Origin: Cryptosporangium arvum DSM 44712
Lineage (GTDB): Bacteria; Actinomycetota; Actinomycetes; Mycobacteriales; Cryptosporangiaceae
NCBI RefSeq assembly: GCF_000585375.1
Contig: NZ_KK073874.1
Span: 5,411,967 to 5,475,966 of the forward strand
Reading direction: 5' to 3'
Length of the DNA stretch: 64,000 bases
Part shown: piece after piece, positions 41,093 through 49,521 of the stretch
Layout: every line of letters begins with the position of its first letter
Numbering within the stretch: the first letter of the stretch is position 1
Notes under the pieces: generated by a model
Seen by the model: only the letters and a program-made list of their open reading frames with translations
Databases searched by the model: none
What the model was told of the DNA's origin: nothing
Position numbers and translations under genes: made by a program

Positions 41093-41907
41093 GCCGGCAC
41101 GCTCAACTCGGCCGCGACGGCGTCCGCACCGAGCGCGATCATCCAGGTCAGCGGCGCCCCGGGGAGGAAGCGCGCCATCACCGCGGTGAGCTCGTCCTTC
41201 TGCGCCGGGTCGAGGCCCGACGCTCCGGCGGCCAACCGGCGCACCACCTCCCGGTACATCAGCAGGTAGCGACGCTGGTCGGCGAACATGCCGACGTCGC
41301 CGGGGCGGCCGTGCCCCGGGTACAGCGTGGCCCCGGCCAGCGCGTCCGGCAGCGTGTCGAGCGCGTCGAGCCAGCGCCCGGTGTGCCCGTCGGCGGTGTA
41401 CGGGTGGGTGCCCGGGAACGCGAGGTCACCGATGAACGCGTCGTCGCCGAGCGTCACATAGGAATCGGCGTGGCTCTCGGCCTCCCCCACCGTGTGCACG
41501 GTGAACCAGAGCCCGCCGAGGTGCACGGCCTCGCCGTCGGCCAGGCGGTGCGAGGGCACCAGGTGGGTGTCGGGCCATTCGTCGCCGTAGACCGGCTGCC
41601 ACTGGGCGCGTTTCGCGTCGGCGATCGCGGCGATCGCGTCCGCCACCGGCGCGGCCGCGTACACCGGCACGTCGCCGTCGCCCGTGATCAGCGGCAGCCC
41701 GTTGAAGTGGTCGGGGTGCGCGTGGGTGACGAACACACCGAGCAACGGTTTCGACAGCGCCGCGATCCGGGCGGCGAGCGCGCGCACGTCGGAGAGCAGC
41801 AGGTTGGCGTCGACGAGCACGACACCGTCGGCCGTCTCGATCAGGTAGCTGTTGACGAGCAGCCCCGCCTCGGCGGCGGTGTAGGTGTGGATGCGGTAGT
41901 CCCTCAT
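41089..41907 (-). CDS. MBL-fold metallo-hydrolase
   Basis: A 272-aa metallo-beta-lactamase-fold protein. Metal ligands are THAHPDH (H62, H64, D66, H67), H in ESHADSY, D in FIGDLAFPG, and H in LYPGHGRPGD. Quinolone-like or lactonase-type substrates are possible; not enough to decide. ATG 41907 is preceded at 7 nt by TAGCGT with no Shine-Dalgarno, so the mRNA is likely leaderless. First gene of a two-gene operon, divergent from the HxlR gene and its palindrome. Confidence 0.86.
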   Translation of the reverse strand: MRDYRIHTYTAAEAGLLVNSYLIETADGVVLVDANLLLSDVRALAARIAALSKPLLGVFVTHAHPDHFNGLPLITGDGDVPVYAAAPVADAIAAIADAKRAQWQPVYGDEWPDTHLVPSHRLADGEAVHLGGLWFTVHTVGEAESHADSYVTLGDDAFIGDLAFPGTHPYTADGHTGRWLDALDTLPDALAGATLYPGHGRPGDVGMFADQRRYLLMYREVVRRLAAGASGLDPAQKDELTAVMARFLPGAPLTWMIALGADAVAAELSVPA

Positions 41908-41946
41908 GGACCCGACGCTAGGTTGGGATCGTCACGTCGGACAGAA

Positions 41947-41962
41947 GGCACTTTCTGGTGCC
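41947..41962. promoter_or_regulatory. probable HxlR operator
   Basis: GGCAC-TTTCTG-GTGCC, extendable to AAGGCAC...GTGCCCTT with one mismatch. It has the same inner GCAC/GTGC half-sites and 6-bp spacer as the operator at 2372-2393, and lies between the divergent metallo-hydrolase and HxlR genes. Confidence 0.6.
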
Positions 41963-41977
41963 CTTGCGGAGGTGCTG

Positions 41978-42316
41978 ATGTCGCTCGTCGTCCCCGACGT
42001 GCTGGAGGAGAGCTGCACGACCCGCCAGGCGCTCGAGCGGCTCGCGTCCAAATGGCGCGTGCTGCTGATCTACGCGCTGCTGGCCGGTCCGCAGCGCCAC
42101 ACCGAACTGCGCCGTCGCGTCGCCGGCATCACCCAGAAGGTCCTGACGCAGACGCTCCGCGAGATGGAGCAGGACGGCCTGGTGGAGCGGCGGGTCCTGA
42201 AGCAGGACCCGCCGCAACACGTCGAGTACGCGTTGACGCCCCTCGGCAAGACGCTGCAGGAGCCGCTGGCCGCGATCTGCGCCTGGGCCGGCGAGCACGA
42301 CGGCCCGCCCCGCTGA
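41978..42316 (+). CDS. HxlR-family regulator
   Basis: 112 aa: TTRQALERLASKWRVLLIYALLAGPQRHTELRRRV, then GITQKVLTQTLREMEQDGLV (recognition helix) and the wing HVEYALTPLG. One Cys (ESC just before the core) sits where HxlR-type redox sensors carry theirs. I chose ATG 41978, which has GCGGAGGTG at ideal spacing, over an ATG at 41906. Probably represses the divergent metallo-hydrolase/hydrolase pair. Confidence 0.9.
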   Translation: MSLVVPDVLEESCTTRQALERLASKWRVLLIYALLAGPQRHTELRRRVAGITQKVLTQTLREMEQDGLVERRVLKQDPPQHVEYALTPLGKTLQEPLAAICAWAGEHDGPPR

Positions 42317-42340
42317 CGCCCGTCATGCCCTCGGGCGAGG

Positions 42341-43900
42341 TCAGCTCAGTTCGCGCTTCAGGATCTTGCCGGTCGCGGTCATCGGGAGGGACTCCACGAA
42401 CTCGTAGATCCTCGGGTACTTGTAGGCGGCCATCTTCTCGTGGGCCCACGCGCTCAGGGCCTCGGCCGTCAGCGACGAACCCGGCTCCGTGATCACGTAC
42501 GCCTTGATCTCCTGGCCGTGGCTCTCGTGGGGCACGCCGATCACCGCGCACAGCGACACCTCGGGGTGCTGCATGAGCGCCTCTTCCACCTCGCGCGGGT
42601 AGACGTTGAAGCCGCCCCGGATGATGAGTTCCTTGGCCCGGTCGACGATGTAGTACCAACCGTCGTCGTCGACGCGGGCGAGGTCGCCGGTGCGGAACCA
42701 GCCGCCGGCGTCGAGCACCTCGGCGGTCGCGTCCGGCCGGCCCCAGTAGCCCTTCATGACGTTGTGCCCGCGGATCGCGATCTCGCCCACGCCCTCGACG
42801 ACGTCGAGCAGCTTCATCTCGACGCCCGGAATCGGGATGCCGATCGAGCCGGGCCGCACCGGGGCCTCGGGGCGGGAGAACGACGCGATCGGCGACGTCT
42901 CCGACAGCCCGTACCCCTCCAGGATCGTCACGCCGAAGCGCTCCTGGAACCGCGAGTGCACGTCCACCGGAAGCGCCGACCCGCCCGACGACGCGATCCG
43001 CAGCCGCGACGCCATCTCCTCGACCTCGGCCGACCGGGACCCCTCGAGCGTGTCCAGCGCGCCGAGCAGCCCCCAGTACATCGTCGGGACGCCGGAGAAG
43101 AACGTGATCTTCTCGCGCAGCATGAGCTCCAGCGCCGCCGCCGGGTCCCAGCGCGGCAGCATCACGATCGTGCCCCCGTAGGCGATCGGCCCGTTCTGGC
43201 AGACGGTCTGGCCGAACGAGTGGAACAGCGGCAGCACGCACAGGATCGTGTCCGGCCGCTCGGCGTCCGACCCGACCAGCTCGGAGCCCGCCCGGGCGTT
43301 GTCGCGCATGTTGCGGTGACGCAGCTCGGCGCCCTTGGGCTGCCCGGTGGTGCCCGACGTGTACAGGATGACCGCGGTGTCGTCCTCATCGGTCGGCACG
43401 GTCGCGAACGTCGGCTGCTGGGTCAGCGCGGCCTGCGCCAGCGTCTCGACGCCCTCGATCGGCGACGGCGACGCCAGGTCGGCCGTGATCACGAAGAAGT
43501 CCGCGCAGCTGTCGACGGCGGTGAAGCCCTCGTGACCCCACCGCGCCATCGGCAGCTCCGGCGTACCCTCGAAGCAGAAGTACGCCTTGGCGCCCGAGTC
43601 ACGCAGGTGGTAGGCGATCTCCGAGCCCTTGAGCAGCACGTTCAGCGGCACCACGGTCGCGCCGGCCTTCAGGATGCCGAAGTACGCGACCGTGAAGTAC
43701 GGCAGGTTGGGGCAGCTCAGCGCAACCCGGTCACCGCGCCCGATCCCGCGGGCGGCCAACGCGCCCGCAACCATGTTCGCCATCGCGTCGACGGTCCCGT
43801 AGTTCAGCCGGGTGTCGCCGATGACGATCGCGTCGCGTTCCGGGTAGGAGGCGGCGGTCTGTTCGAGAAGCGTCGACAGGTTGTACTCAGGCACGGGCAT
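42341..43900 (-). CDS. acyl-CoA ligase (long-chain fatty acid type)
   Basis: 519-aa ANL enzyme. P-loop YTSGTTGQPKG at 180-190; EGYGLSETSP; GWFRTGDLARVDDDG; DRAKELIIRGGFNVYPREVEE; catalytic lysine in TATGKILKREL (K512). It activates an acid to its CoA ester using ATP. It begins 4 bp after the ABC ATPase gene and is the last member of the AtuA/DUF4387/ABC operon, which suggests it activates the acid that the transporter imports. Generic sequence; chain length or shape of the acid cannot be judged. Confidence 0.88.
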   Translation of the reverse strand: MPVPEYNLSTLLEQTAASYPERDAIVIGDTRLNYGTVDAMANMVAGALAARGIGRGDRVALSCPNLPYFTVAYFGILKAGATVVPLNVLLKGSEIAYHLRDSGAKAYFCFEGTPELPMARWGHEGFTAVDSCADFFVITADLASPSPIEGVETLAQAALTQQPTFATVPTDEDDTAVILYTSGTTGQPKGAELRHRNMRDNARAGSELVGSDAERPDTILCVLPLFHSFGQTVCQNGPIAYGGTIVMLPRWDPAAALELMLREKITFFSGVPTMYWGLLGALDTLEGSRSAEVEEMASRLRIASSGGSALPVDVHSRFQERFGVTILEGYGLSETSPIASFSRPEAPVRPGSIGIPIPGVEMKLLDVVEGVGEIAIRGHNVMKGYWGRPDATAEVLDAGGWFRTGDLARVDDDGWYYIVDRAKELIIRGGFNVYPREVEEALMQHPEVSLCAVIGVPHESHGQEIKAYVITEPGSSLTAEALSAWAHEKMAAYKYPRIYEFVESLPMTATGKILKRELS

Positions 43901-43904
43901 CCCT

Positions 43905-44948
43905 TCACGAGAAGACGCGGATCGCGTCCGGCGGTAACTCGACGATCATCTCGGAATCGTGGTCGACGGCGGTGAGACTTCGGACAACTAGGTCTCGATC
44001 CCCCAGCCCCACCACATATCGGTAGTGGTCACCAAGGAACGCCCGCGACCGGACTTTCACCCTAACGGTGTTAGGCCGCCCGCCGTCAGCCGAACGCACC
44101 AGAATCCGCTCCGGCCGGATCGCGAGCCGGACCTCACCGTCGGAGACCGTCCCGGCGACAAGCGGCGTGCCCAGCCCGTCCAGCCGCACCACTCCCCCGG
44201 AGGCCCGGCCCGGTAGCACGTTCGCCGTCCCGACAAAATCGGCGACGAACTCGTCGGCCGGTTCGTGGTAGATCTCCTCCGGCGTCCCGGTCTGACGCAC
44301 GCGCCCGGCGTCCATCACCACGATCCGGTCGCTCATCGAGAGGGCCTCGTCCTGGTCGTGGGTCACGAACACCGTCGTCACGCCGATGCGCCGCTGCAGC
44401 CCCCGGAGCCACTCGCGCGCGCGTTCACGCAGCTTGGCGTCGAGGTTCGAGAACGGTTCGTCGAGCAGCAGCAGGTCCGGAGGGTGGGCCAGCGCGCGGG
44501 CCAGCGCCACGCGCTGCTGCTGCCCGCCGGAGAGCTCGTGCGGGTAGCGCTTCTCGTAGCGCCCGAGCTCGACGAGCTCGAGCACCTCACGGACCCGGGC
44601 GGCGCGCGCGGACCGTCCGACCCGGCGCAGCTTCAGCGGGTAGGCGACGTTGTCGTGCACCGAGAGGTGCGGCCACACCGCATACGACTGGAAGACGACA
44701 CCGCAGTTCCGGCGCTCGGGAGCCACGTCGATCCGGCCGGCGTCGAAGACGACCCGGTCGCCGAACGCGATCCGGCCCCGGTCGGGGGTGTGCAGGCCGG
44801 CGATCGACCAGAGCGTCGTCGACTTGCCGCACCCGCTCGGGCCGAGCAGCGTGAAGAACTCGCCGTCCCGGACGTGCAGATCGAGACCGGTCAGGACGAC
44901 CGCGTTCCCGAAGCTCTTGGCGAGCGCGGTCAGCGTCAGGTCAGGCAT
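43905..44948 (-). CDS. ABC transporter ATP-binding protein (Fbp/Pot type)
   Basis: A 347-aa nucleotide-binding subunit. Walker A GPSGCGKST (36-44), signature LSGGQQQRVALARALA, Walker B LLLLDEPFSNLDAKLRE, H-loop VFVTHDQDEA, then a C-terminal TOBE domain (ANVLPGRASGGVV to the end). It powers the Fbp-like permease encoded just upstream, whose gene it overlaps by 8 bp. The family imports ferric iron, thiosulfate, phosphonates or carboxylates; the operon context (AtuA, CoA ligase) favours a carboxylate. Confidence 0.9.
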   Translation of the reverse strand: MPDLTLTALAKSFGNAVVLTGLDLHVRDGEFFTLLGPSGCGKSTTLWSIAGLHTPDRGRIAFGDRVVFDAGRIDVAPERRNCGVVFQSYAVWPHLSVHDNVAYPLKLRRVGRSARAARVREVLELVELGRYEKRYPHELSGGQQQRVALARALAHPPDLLLLDEPFSNLDAKLRERAREWLRGLQRRIGVTTVFVTHDQDEALSMSDRIVVMDAGRVRQTGTPEEIYHEPADEFVADFVGTANVLPGRASGGVVRLDGLGTPLVAGTVSDGEVRLAIRPERILVRSADGGRPNTVRVKVRSRAFLGDHYRYVVGLGDRDLVVRSLTAVDHDSEMIVELPPDAIRVFS

Positions 44949-46641
44949 GGGTGCGCACCCCCAGGAAGAGCCGGCCCGCGCCGAGCACGGCGAGCGTGAT
45001 CACCATCTGCAGGACACCGAACGCGGCGACGGCGCCGCCGGCGCTGGTCGCGGCGAGTTGGAGCATCGTCAGCCCCATCACCGGGGTCCGGTCGGTGACG
45101 AGGAAGACCGCCGGGTCGGCGTCGTTGAGCATCGCGACGAACAGCAGGACGAAGCACGCGGCCATCGCCGGGGCGGCGAGGCGCAGCGCCACCCCGACCG
45201 ACGCCTGCCACCAGGTGGCGCCGGACGTCCGCGCCGCCCGGTCGAGGTCCGACCCGATCGCGGCCAGCGCCGGGTAGAACACGCCGTAGCCCAGCGCGAG
45301 GCTCCGCACGGCGAACGCCAGCCCGATCCCCCAGAGCGACGCCCGCACCGCGCCGCTCGGGTCGAGCACCGCGAACGACCAGAAGAACGCCATGCCGGTC
45401 ACCAGCCCCGGCATCATCCGCGGCCACATCACGGCCTGCTGCAGCGAGCCGCGGAACCGGAACGACGACCGGTGCGCGACCAGCGAGATCACCGCGATCG
45501 CCAGCGTCGCCAGCGCGCCCCCGACCCCGGCGATGAGCAGGCTGTTGACGATCGAGTCCGACCAGACCGGGTTGTCGGAGATCGCCACGAAGTTGTCGAA
45601 CGTCAGCACCGACCACGGCGTGATCAGCGGCGTCAGGATCGACGTGAACGCCGACAGGAGCACCCCGCCCAGCGGGACCACGACGAGGACGGTGAGCACG
45701 AGAGCGAACCCGGCGGCCACCGCCCACCGGGTCCGCCCCAGGTCCACGGTGCGCGGCGCGGACGCTTTCCCGGTCACGGTCGTGTACCGCGCGGTGTCGC
45801 CCACCAGCCTGTTGCGGGCCACCAGCAGCCCCGAGACGCAGAGCAGGAGGACGACGGCTCCGGCCGACACCAGCCCCTGGTCCGGCGTCGACGCGGTGAC
45901 CCAGTTGCGGTACAGGTACGTCGCGACGAACGGGATGTTCTTCGCGAAGCCCAGGATGAGCGGCAGCCCCAGTACCTCGAACGACACCGCGAACACCAGG
46001 ATCGCGGAGTTCAGCACGGCCGGGCGCAGCAGCGGCACGGTCACCGACAGCAGAGCCCGCAGCGGCCGCGCCCCGGCGCTGCGGGCCGCGTCCTCCAGCG
46101 CCGGGTCGACGGACAGCACGGTCGAGCGGCAGAACAGGAAGACGGTCGGCGCCGCGACCGTGGTCGCGACCAGCGCCATGCCCGGCAGCGAGTACAGGTC
46201 GACCGGGAACGCCAGCGGCGTGTGCAGCGACAGCCACGACGACACGTACCCCGACGGTGCCCACATCGCCATCCAGCCGACGATCAGCACCAGGCCCGGC
46301 AGCATCACCGGCAGGACCAGCACCCCGGTGAGCACCCGCCGCAACGGTACGTTCGTGCGGGTCAGCAGCACCGCCGACCCCACCCCGAACGCGACCGAGA
46401 GCACGGTCGTGAGCAGCGCGAAGAGCGCGCTGTTGCCGACCGCGGCCCACCACTGCGGGTCGGTCAGCAGAGCGGCGAAGTGCGCGAGCGTCACGTGCCC
46501 GCCCGACCGGTACAGCGGCGTCGACCAGAGCGACGCGAGCACGATCGGCACCACCGGCCCGACCACGACGACGAGCGTCCCGGCCCAGATCAGGTAGTGG
46601 CCGACCTCCACCCGCCGCCGGGACGGCAGGGCGATGCTCAT
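44941..46641 (-). CDS. ABC transporter permease, fused two-domain (FbpB-like)
   Basis: 566 aa with two tandem permease domains of about six helices each, as in FbpB/CysTW fusions. EAA loops: EDAARSAGARPLRALLSVTVPLLRP in the first half, DRAARTSGATWWQASVGVALRLAAP in the second. It forms the whole membrane channel on its own. ATG 46641 overlaps the binding-protein stop as ATGA. Partner of the adjacent ATPase and binding lipoprotein. Confidence 0.9.
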   Translation of the reverse strand: MSIALPSRRRVEVGHYLIWAGTLVVVVGPVVPIVLASLWSTPLYRSGGHVTLAHFAALLTDPQWWAAVGNSALFALLTTVLSVAFGVGSAVLLTRTNVPLRRVLTGVLVLPVMLPGLVLIVGWMAMWAPSGYVSSWLSLHTPLAFPVDLYSLPGMALVATTVAAPTVFLFCRSTVLSVDPALEDAARSAGARPLRALLSVTVPLLRPAVLNSAILVFAVSFEVLGLPLILGFAKNIPFVATYLYRNWVTASTPDQGLVSAGAVVLLLCVSGLLVARNRLVGDTARYTTVTGKASAPRTVDLGRTRWAVAAGFALVLTVLVVVPLGGVLLSAFTSILTPLITPWSVLTFDNFVAISDNPVWSDSIVNSLLIAGVGGALATLAIAVISLVAHRSSFRFRGSLQQAVMWPRMMPGLVTGMAFFWSFAVLDPSGAVRASLWGIGLAFAVRSLALGYGVFYPALAAIGSDLDRAARTSGATWWQASVGVALRLAAPAMAACFVLLFVAMLNDADPAVFLVTDRTPVMGLTMLQLAATSAGGAVAAFGVLQMVITLAVLGAGRLFLGVRTHA

Positions 46642-47744
46642 CGTCCGAAGGCCCGGTTGAAGCGGGCGACGATCGCCGGTCCCCCGGTCGCCAGCGCGGG
46701 GTCGAACGTGCCGACGATCAGGTTCTCGTCGCCGACGATGGCCTTGACCTGCGGCAGCCCGAAGGCGCACCGCACCCCGTCGCGGTAGGGCGTGAAACCG
46801 CCCCGGCACGCGGCCTCCTGGCCCTCGACCGACAGCAGCCAGTTGAGCCACACCTTCGCGGCGTTGCGGTGCTCGCCCTTCGCGGTGACGCCGACGCCGC
46901 GCGGCAACAGCGGTGTGCCGTCGGTGAGGTAGGAGTAGTTCACGACCTTGGCGACGTCGTCGACGATGAACGCGCGCACGGTGCCGGAGACGAAGAACGC
47001 CGCCGCGTACTGGCCCTGCGCGAGCTTGGTGACCAGCGGGCCGTTGTCCGACTCCACGTTCGCGTGCGCGCCGATCGCCTCCAGGTTCTTCCAGCCGGCG
47101 TCGCCGTACCGGTCCAGGTACGCGCTGGTGGCACCGAACTGGATGACGTTCGAGATGTCGGTGGCGCCGATCTTGCCGTCGAGCTGCGGCGCGAGTTTCG
47201 CCAGCTCGGTCATCGTCGTCGGCTGCTTCGCCTCCGGGAGCACGGCCTTGTTGAAGACCGCGACGACCGGGTCGAGCGAGAACGCGTAGACGCCGGGGGC
47301 GAGCACCGCGTAGCCGGGCAGGTGGGGCTGGTTCGGGTCCGCGTCGGTCAGCACGTTGCCGCCGGCGAGGAACGCGAGCCAGCCGACCGCGTCGCTGCTC
47401 ATGATCACGTCCGCGGTCGATCCGCCCGAGGCCACCTCGGTCTCGTAGCGCTGGAACATCTCCTTGTTGCCGAGCGTCAGGCTGCGGACCTCGATCCCGG
47501 GGTGGGCGGCCTCGAACGCCTTGACGACCGGCGTCATCTGTTGGTCTTCGCTGTTGGTGTAGAGCAGGACCTCGCCTTCCTCGCGGGCGGCGGCGAGTGT
47601 CGCGTCGTCCACGGGGGTGACCGCGGACGCGCGGCCGACGTCGGCCGTGGCGGAGGGCGACGGCGTGGTGCTCCGGCCGGCATTGCTGCCGCAGGCGGCC
47701 AGGGCGAGGACGAGAACGACGGAGAAGGACGCGAACTTTCTCAT
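46638..47744 (-). CDS. ABC substrate-binding lipoprotein (Fbp/AfuA-like)
   Basis: 368 aa. Signal peptide with lipobox LALAAC (Cys18), then the two-lobed type II binding protein: ATLAAAREEGEVLLYTNSEDQQ, SADVIMSSDAVGWLAF-like hinge, and PYRDGVRCAFGLPQVK. Iron-binding tyrosine pairs of true FbpA are not evident, which leaves phosphonates, iron-chelates or organic acids as ligands. First of the three ABC genes; 33 bp after the DUF4387 gene, in one operon with it. Confidence 0.88.
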   Translation of the reverse strand: MRKFASFSVVLVLALAACGSNAGRSTTPSPSATADVGRASAVTPVDDATLAAAREEGEVLLYTNSEDQQMTPVVKAFEAAHPGIEVRSLTLGNKEMFQRYETEVASGGSTADVIMSSDAVGWLAFLAGGNVLTDADPNQPHLPGYAVLAPGVYAFSLDPVVAVFNKAVLPEAKQPTTMTELAKLAPQLDGKIGATDISNVIQFGATSAYLDRYGDAGWKNLEAIGAHANVESDNGPLVTKLAQGQYAAAFFVSGTVRAFIVDDVAKVVNYSYLTDGTPLLPRGVGVTAKGEHRNAAKVWLNWLLSVEGQEAACRGGFTPYRDGVRCAFGLPQVKAIVGDENLIVGTFDPALATGGPAIVARFNRAFGR

Positions 47745-47777
47745 GATGTACCTCGGGATGTCGTCGTTGACGAGGGA

Positions 47778-48080
47778 TCACACGCGCAGCGTCAGAGCGG
47801 CCAGCGGGACGTGGTGCTGGCCGGCGTGCATGTCGCGGTCACGCAGCGAACCCTGCGAGACCGGACGCGGGAACGAGATCTTCACGATGTTCAGCGACGG
47901 GAGGCGGAAGATCTGCACGGTCGTGGCGTCGACGCGGTAGAGGCCGGCGATCGTGCGCTCGTCGATGAACCCGACGGCCCGGAAGCCCTCGGCGTCGCGC
48001 AGGAACAGCTCCATCGTCACCCAGAACGGGCCGGCGTTCTTCGAACGCACCTCGAGCGCGAGGTCGCTGACGGTCGTCAT
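47778..48080 (-). CDS. DUF4387 protein
   Basis: 100 aa, a DUF4387-type protein: VSDLALEVRSKNAGPFWVTMELFL at the start, IAGLYRVDATTVQIFRLPSLNIVKISFPRP in the middle. DUF4387 nearly always stands beside an AtuA/DUF1446 gene and probably forms a complex with it; its reaction is not established. ATG 48080 overlaps the AtuA-type stop as ATGA. Confidence 0.85.
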   Translation of the reverse strand: MTTVSDLALEVRSKNAGPFWVTMELFLRDAEGFRAVGFIDERTIAGLYRVDATTVQIFRLPSLNIVKISFPRPVSQGSLRDRDMHAGQHHVPLAALTLRV

Positions 48081-49432
48081 CGGGGGGTGGCTCCGTACTC
48101 GATGCGGAACAGGTCGGTCGGCCCGCTGTCCACGACGTGGTTGAGCACGAACTCGTACGCGGGCCCCCGCTCGGTCTCCGCCGGTGAACCCGCGAACGCG
48201 AGGCTGGGCAGGTAGGGCATCCCCGCGGCCGGCAGGTGCAGCATCAGCGGGTTCGCGACCTTCGCGACCGCGGTCGCGGTGGCCTGGTCGGACGCCTCGA
48301 CCACGAGCATCACGCCGACCTCGCGCGGCGGCCCGGCCTCGAACTCGAGCGCGTCGAGCACCGCGTTGTGCCCGTAGAGGCGCACGTCGAACGCGTACTC
48401 GTCGTCGGTCAGGCCGAGCGTCTGGGTGACCCGGACGCGTAGGTGGTGGCGTAACAGACCGGCCCAGCCCTCGACGTCGGCGAGGATCAGCGGATCGCGG
48501 ATCGCGGTGAACGACGTCGTCTCGTAGCCGGTGATCCGGGCACCTTCCAGCTTGATCGTGTGCTGGCCGGCGGGGTGGAACCGCGACCCCTCGACGCGTA
48601 CCGTGCGCTCGTCCACGGCCACGTACGTCGCGTCGCGGACGTCGAGCGTGCCGTCGGGCTCGCGCATCTCGAACGGGTTCACGGTCTCGTAGAGCATGTG
48701 GGCGGCGACCGTGAACGGCGTGCACGCGCTGTCCGGGGAGAGCGGCTCGATCGTGAAGCCGGTCGCGTCGATCGTGGTGTGCACACCACCGTTGCGCGGG
48801 TCGGTCGTGCACTGGCCACCGCACTCGACGATCTTCGACGCGTGCCAGGTGGGCCCGGCCGGCATGCCGTGCAGCAGCGCGAACGCGGCCGCGACCGCGG
48901 TGTCGGTGGCGCGGCCGGCCAGCACGACCTGGGCTCCGGCCCGCAGGGCCTCGACGATCGGCGCGTGGCCCATCATGCCGACGATGTGGGTGCAGCTCTC
49001 GAGGGTCTCGGCGGTGAGATCACCGAGCGGGGGCAGCGGATGGATGCGGTCCAGCTGCGCGGTGAGCGCGGCCGCGCTCTGTTCACTGTAGATCCGGGCG
49101 ACGCCGAGCTCGAGGCCCTCCTCGGCCATGACCTCGGCGGCGATGCCGGCCACCCAGTCGACGCCGGCGTCGGTGCCGCTGGTGCCGCAGGAACCGACGA
49201 TCAGCGGCACGTTCGCGCGGGCGGCGGCGTTGAGCAGGCTGCGCAGGTCGCGGGCCACGGCCTGCGCGGTCGTCTTGGCGGTCGCCGAGCCGAGGTAGTA
49301 CGGCCCGGAGTCGGTGGAGCCGCCGTCCACCGCGATGACGTCGACGCCCAGCGCGAGCCCGCGTTCGATCGTGGCCTCGTCCCAGCCGGCGCCGAGCATG
49401 CCGGTCGGCGTCATGATGCGCACTCGGTCCAT
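48077..49432 (-). CDS. AtuA/DUF1446-family protein
   Basis: 451 aa, acyclic-terpene-utilisation AtuA family: DRVRIMTPTGMLGAGWDEATIERGL, VIAVDGGSTDSGPYYLGS, NVPLIVGSCGTSGTDAGVDW, and VLAGRATDTAVAAAFALLHG are family landmarks. AtuA in Pseudomonas is needed for citronellol/geraniol use, with a proposed hydratase role; most family members are of unknown function. First gene of a six-gene operon ending in an acyl-CoA ligase, with SD AGGAGG before ATG 49432. A palindrome lies 35-48 bp upstream of the start. Substrate is probably a carboxylic acid or its CoA ester. Confidence 0.87.
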   Translation of the reverse strand: MDRVRIMTPTGMLGAGWDEATIERGLALGVDVIAVDGGSTDSGPYYLGSATAKTTAQAVARDLRSLLNAAARANVPLIVGSCGTSGTDAGVDWVAGIAAEVMAEEGLELGVARIYSEQSAAALTAQLDRIHPLPPLGDLTAETLESCTHIVGMMGHAPIVEALRAGAQVVLAGRATDTAVAAAFALLHGMPAGPTWHASKIVECGGQCTTDPRNGGVHTTIDATGFTIEPLSPDSACTPFTVAAHMLYETVNPFEMREPDGTLDVRDATYVAVDERTVRVEGSRFHPAGQHTIKLEGARITGYETTSFTAIRDPLILADVEGWAGLLRHHLRVRVTQTLGLTDDEYAFDVRLYGHNAVLDALEFEAGPPREVGVMLVVEASDQATATAVAKVANPLMLHLPAAGMPYLPSLAFAGSPAETERGPAYEFVLNHVVDSGPTDLFRIEYGATPR

Positions 49433-49466
49433 CTAGGTCCTCTCCTCCTGGAGCGGCTCACCGTAT

Positions 49467-49515
49467 TTTGCTATAGCAAATTCGTCAAGCATTGCTTATT
49501 TGATTGCCATAAGAT
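49467..49515. promoter_or_regulatory. GntR operator and leaderless promoter
   Basis: TTTGCTATAGCAAA (49467-49480) is a perfect 14-bp palindrome between the AtuA operon and its divergent FCD-type GntR gene. TAAGAT (49510-49515) is six bases before the GntR GTG at 49522. The palindrome also contains TATAG, a possible -10 of the AtuA operon. Confidence 0.7.
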
Positions 49516-49521
49516 CGCCCG

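Noticed and set aside
46638..47744. Ferric iron transporter function for the Fbp-like ABC system
   Set aside because: No iron box is present upstream and the tandem tyrosines of FbpA are not evident; operon partners point to an organic acid instead.
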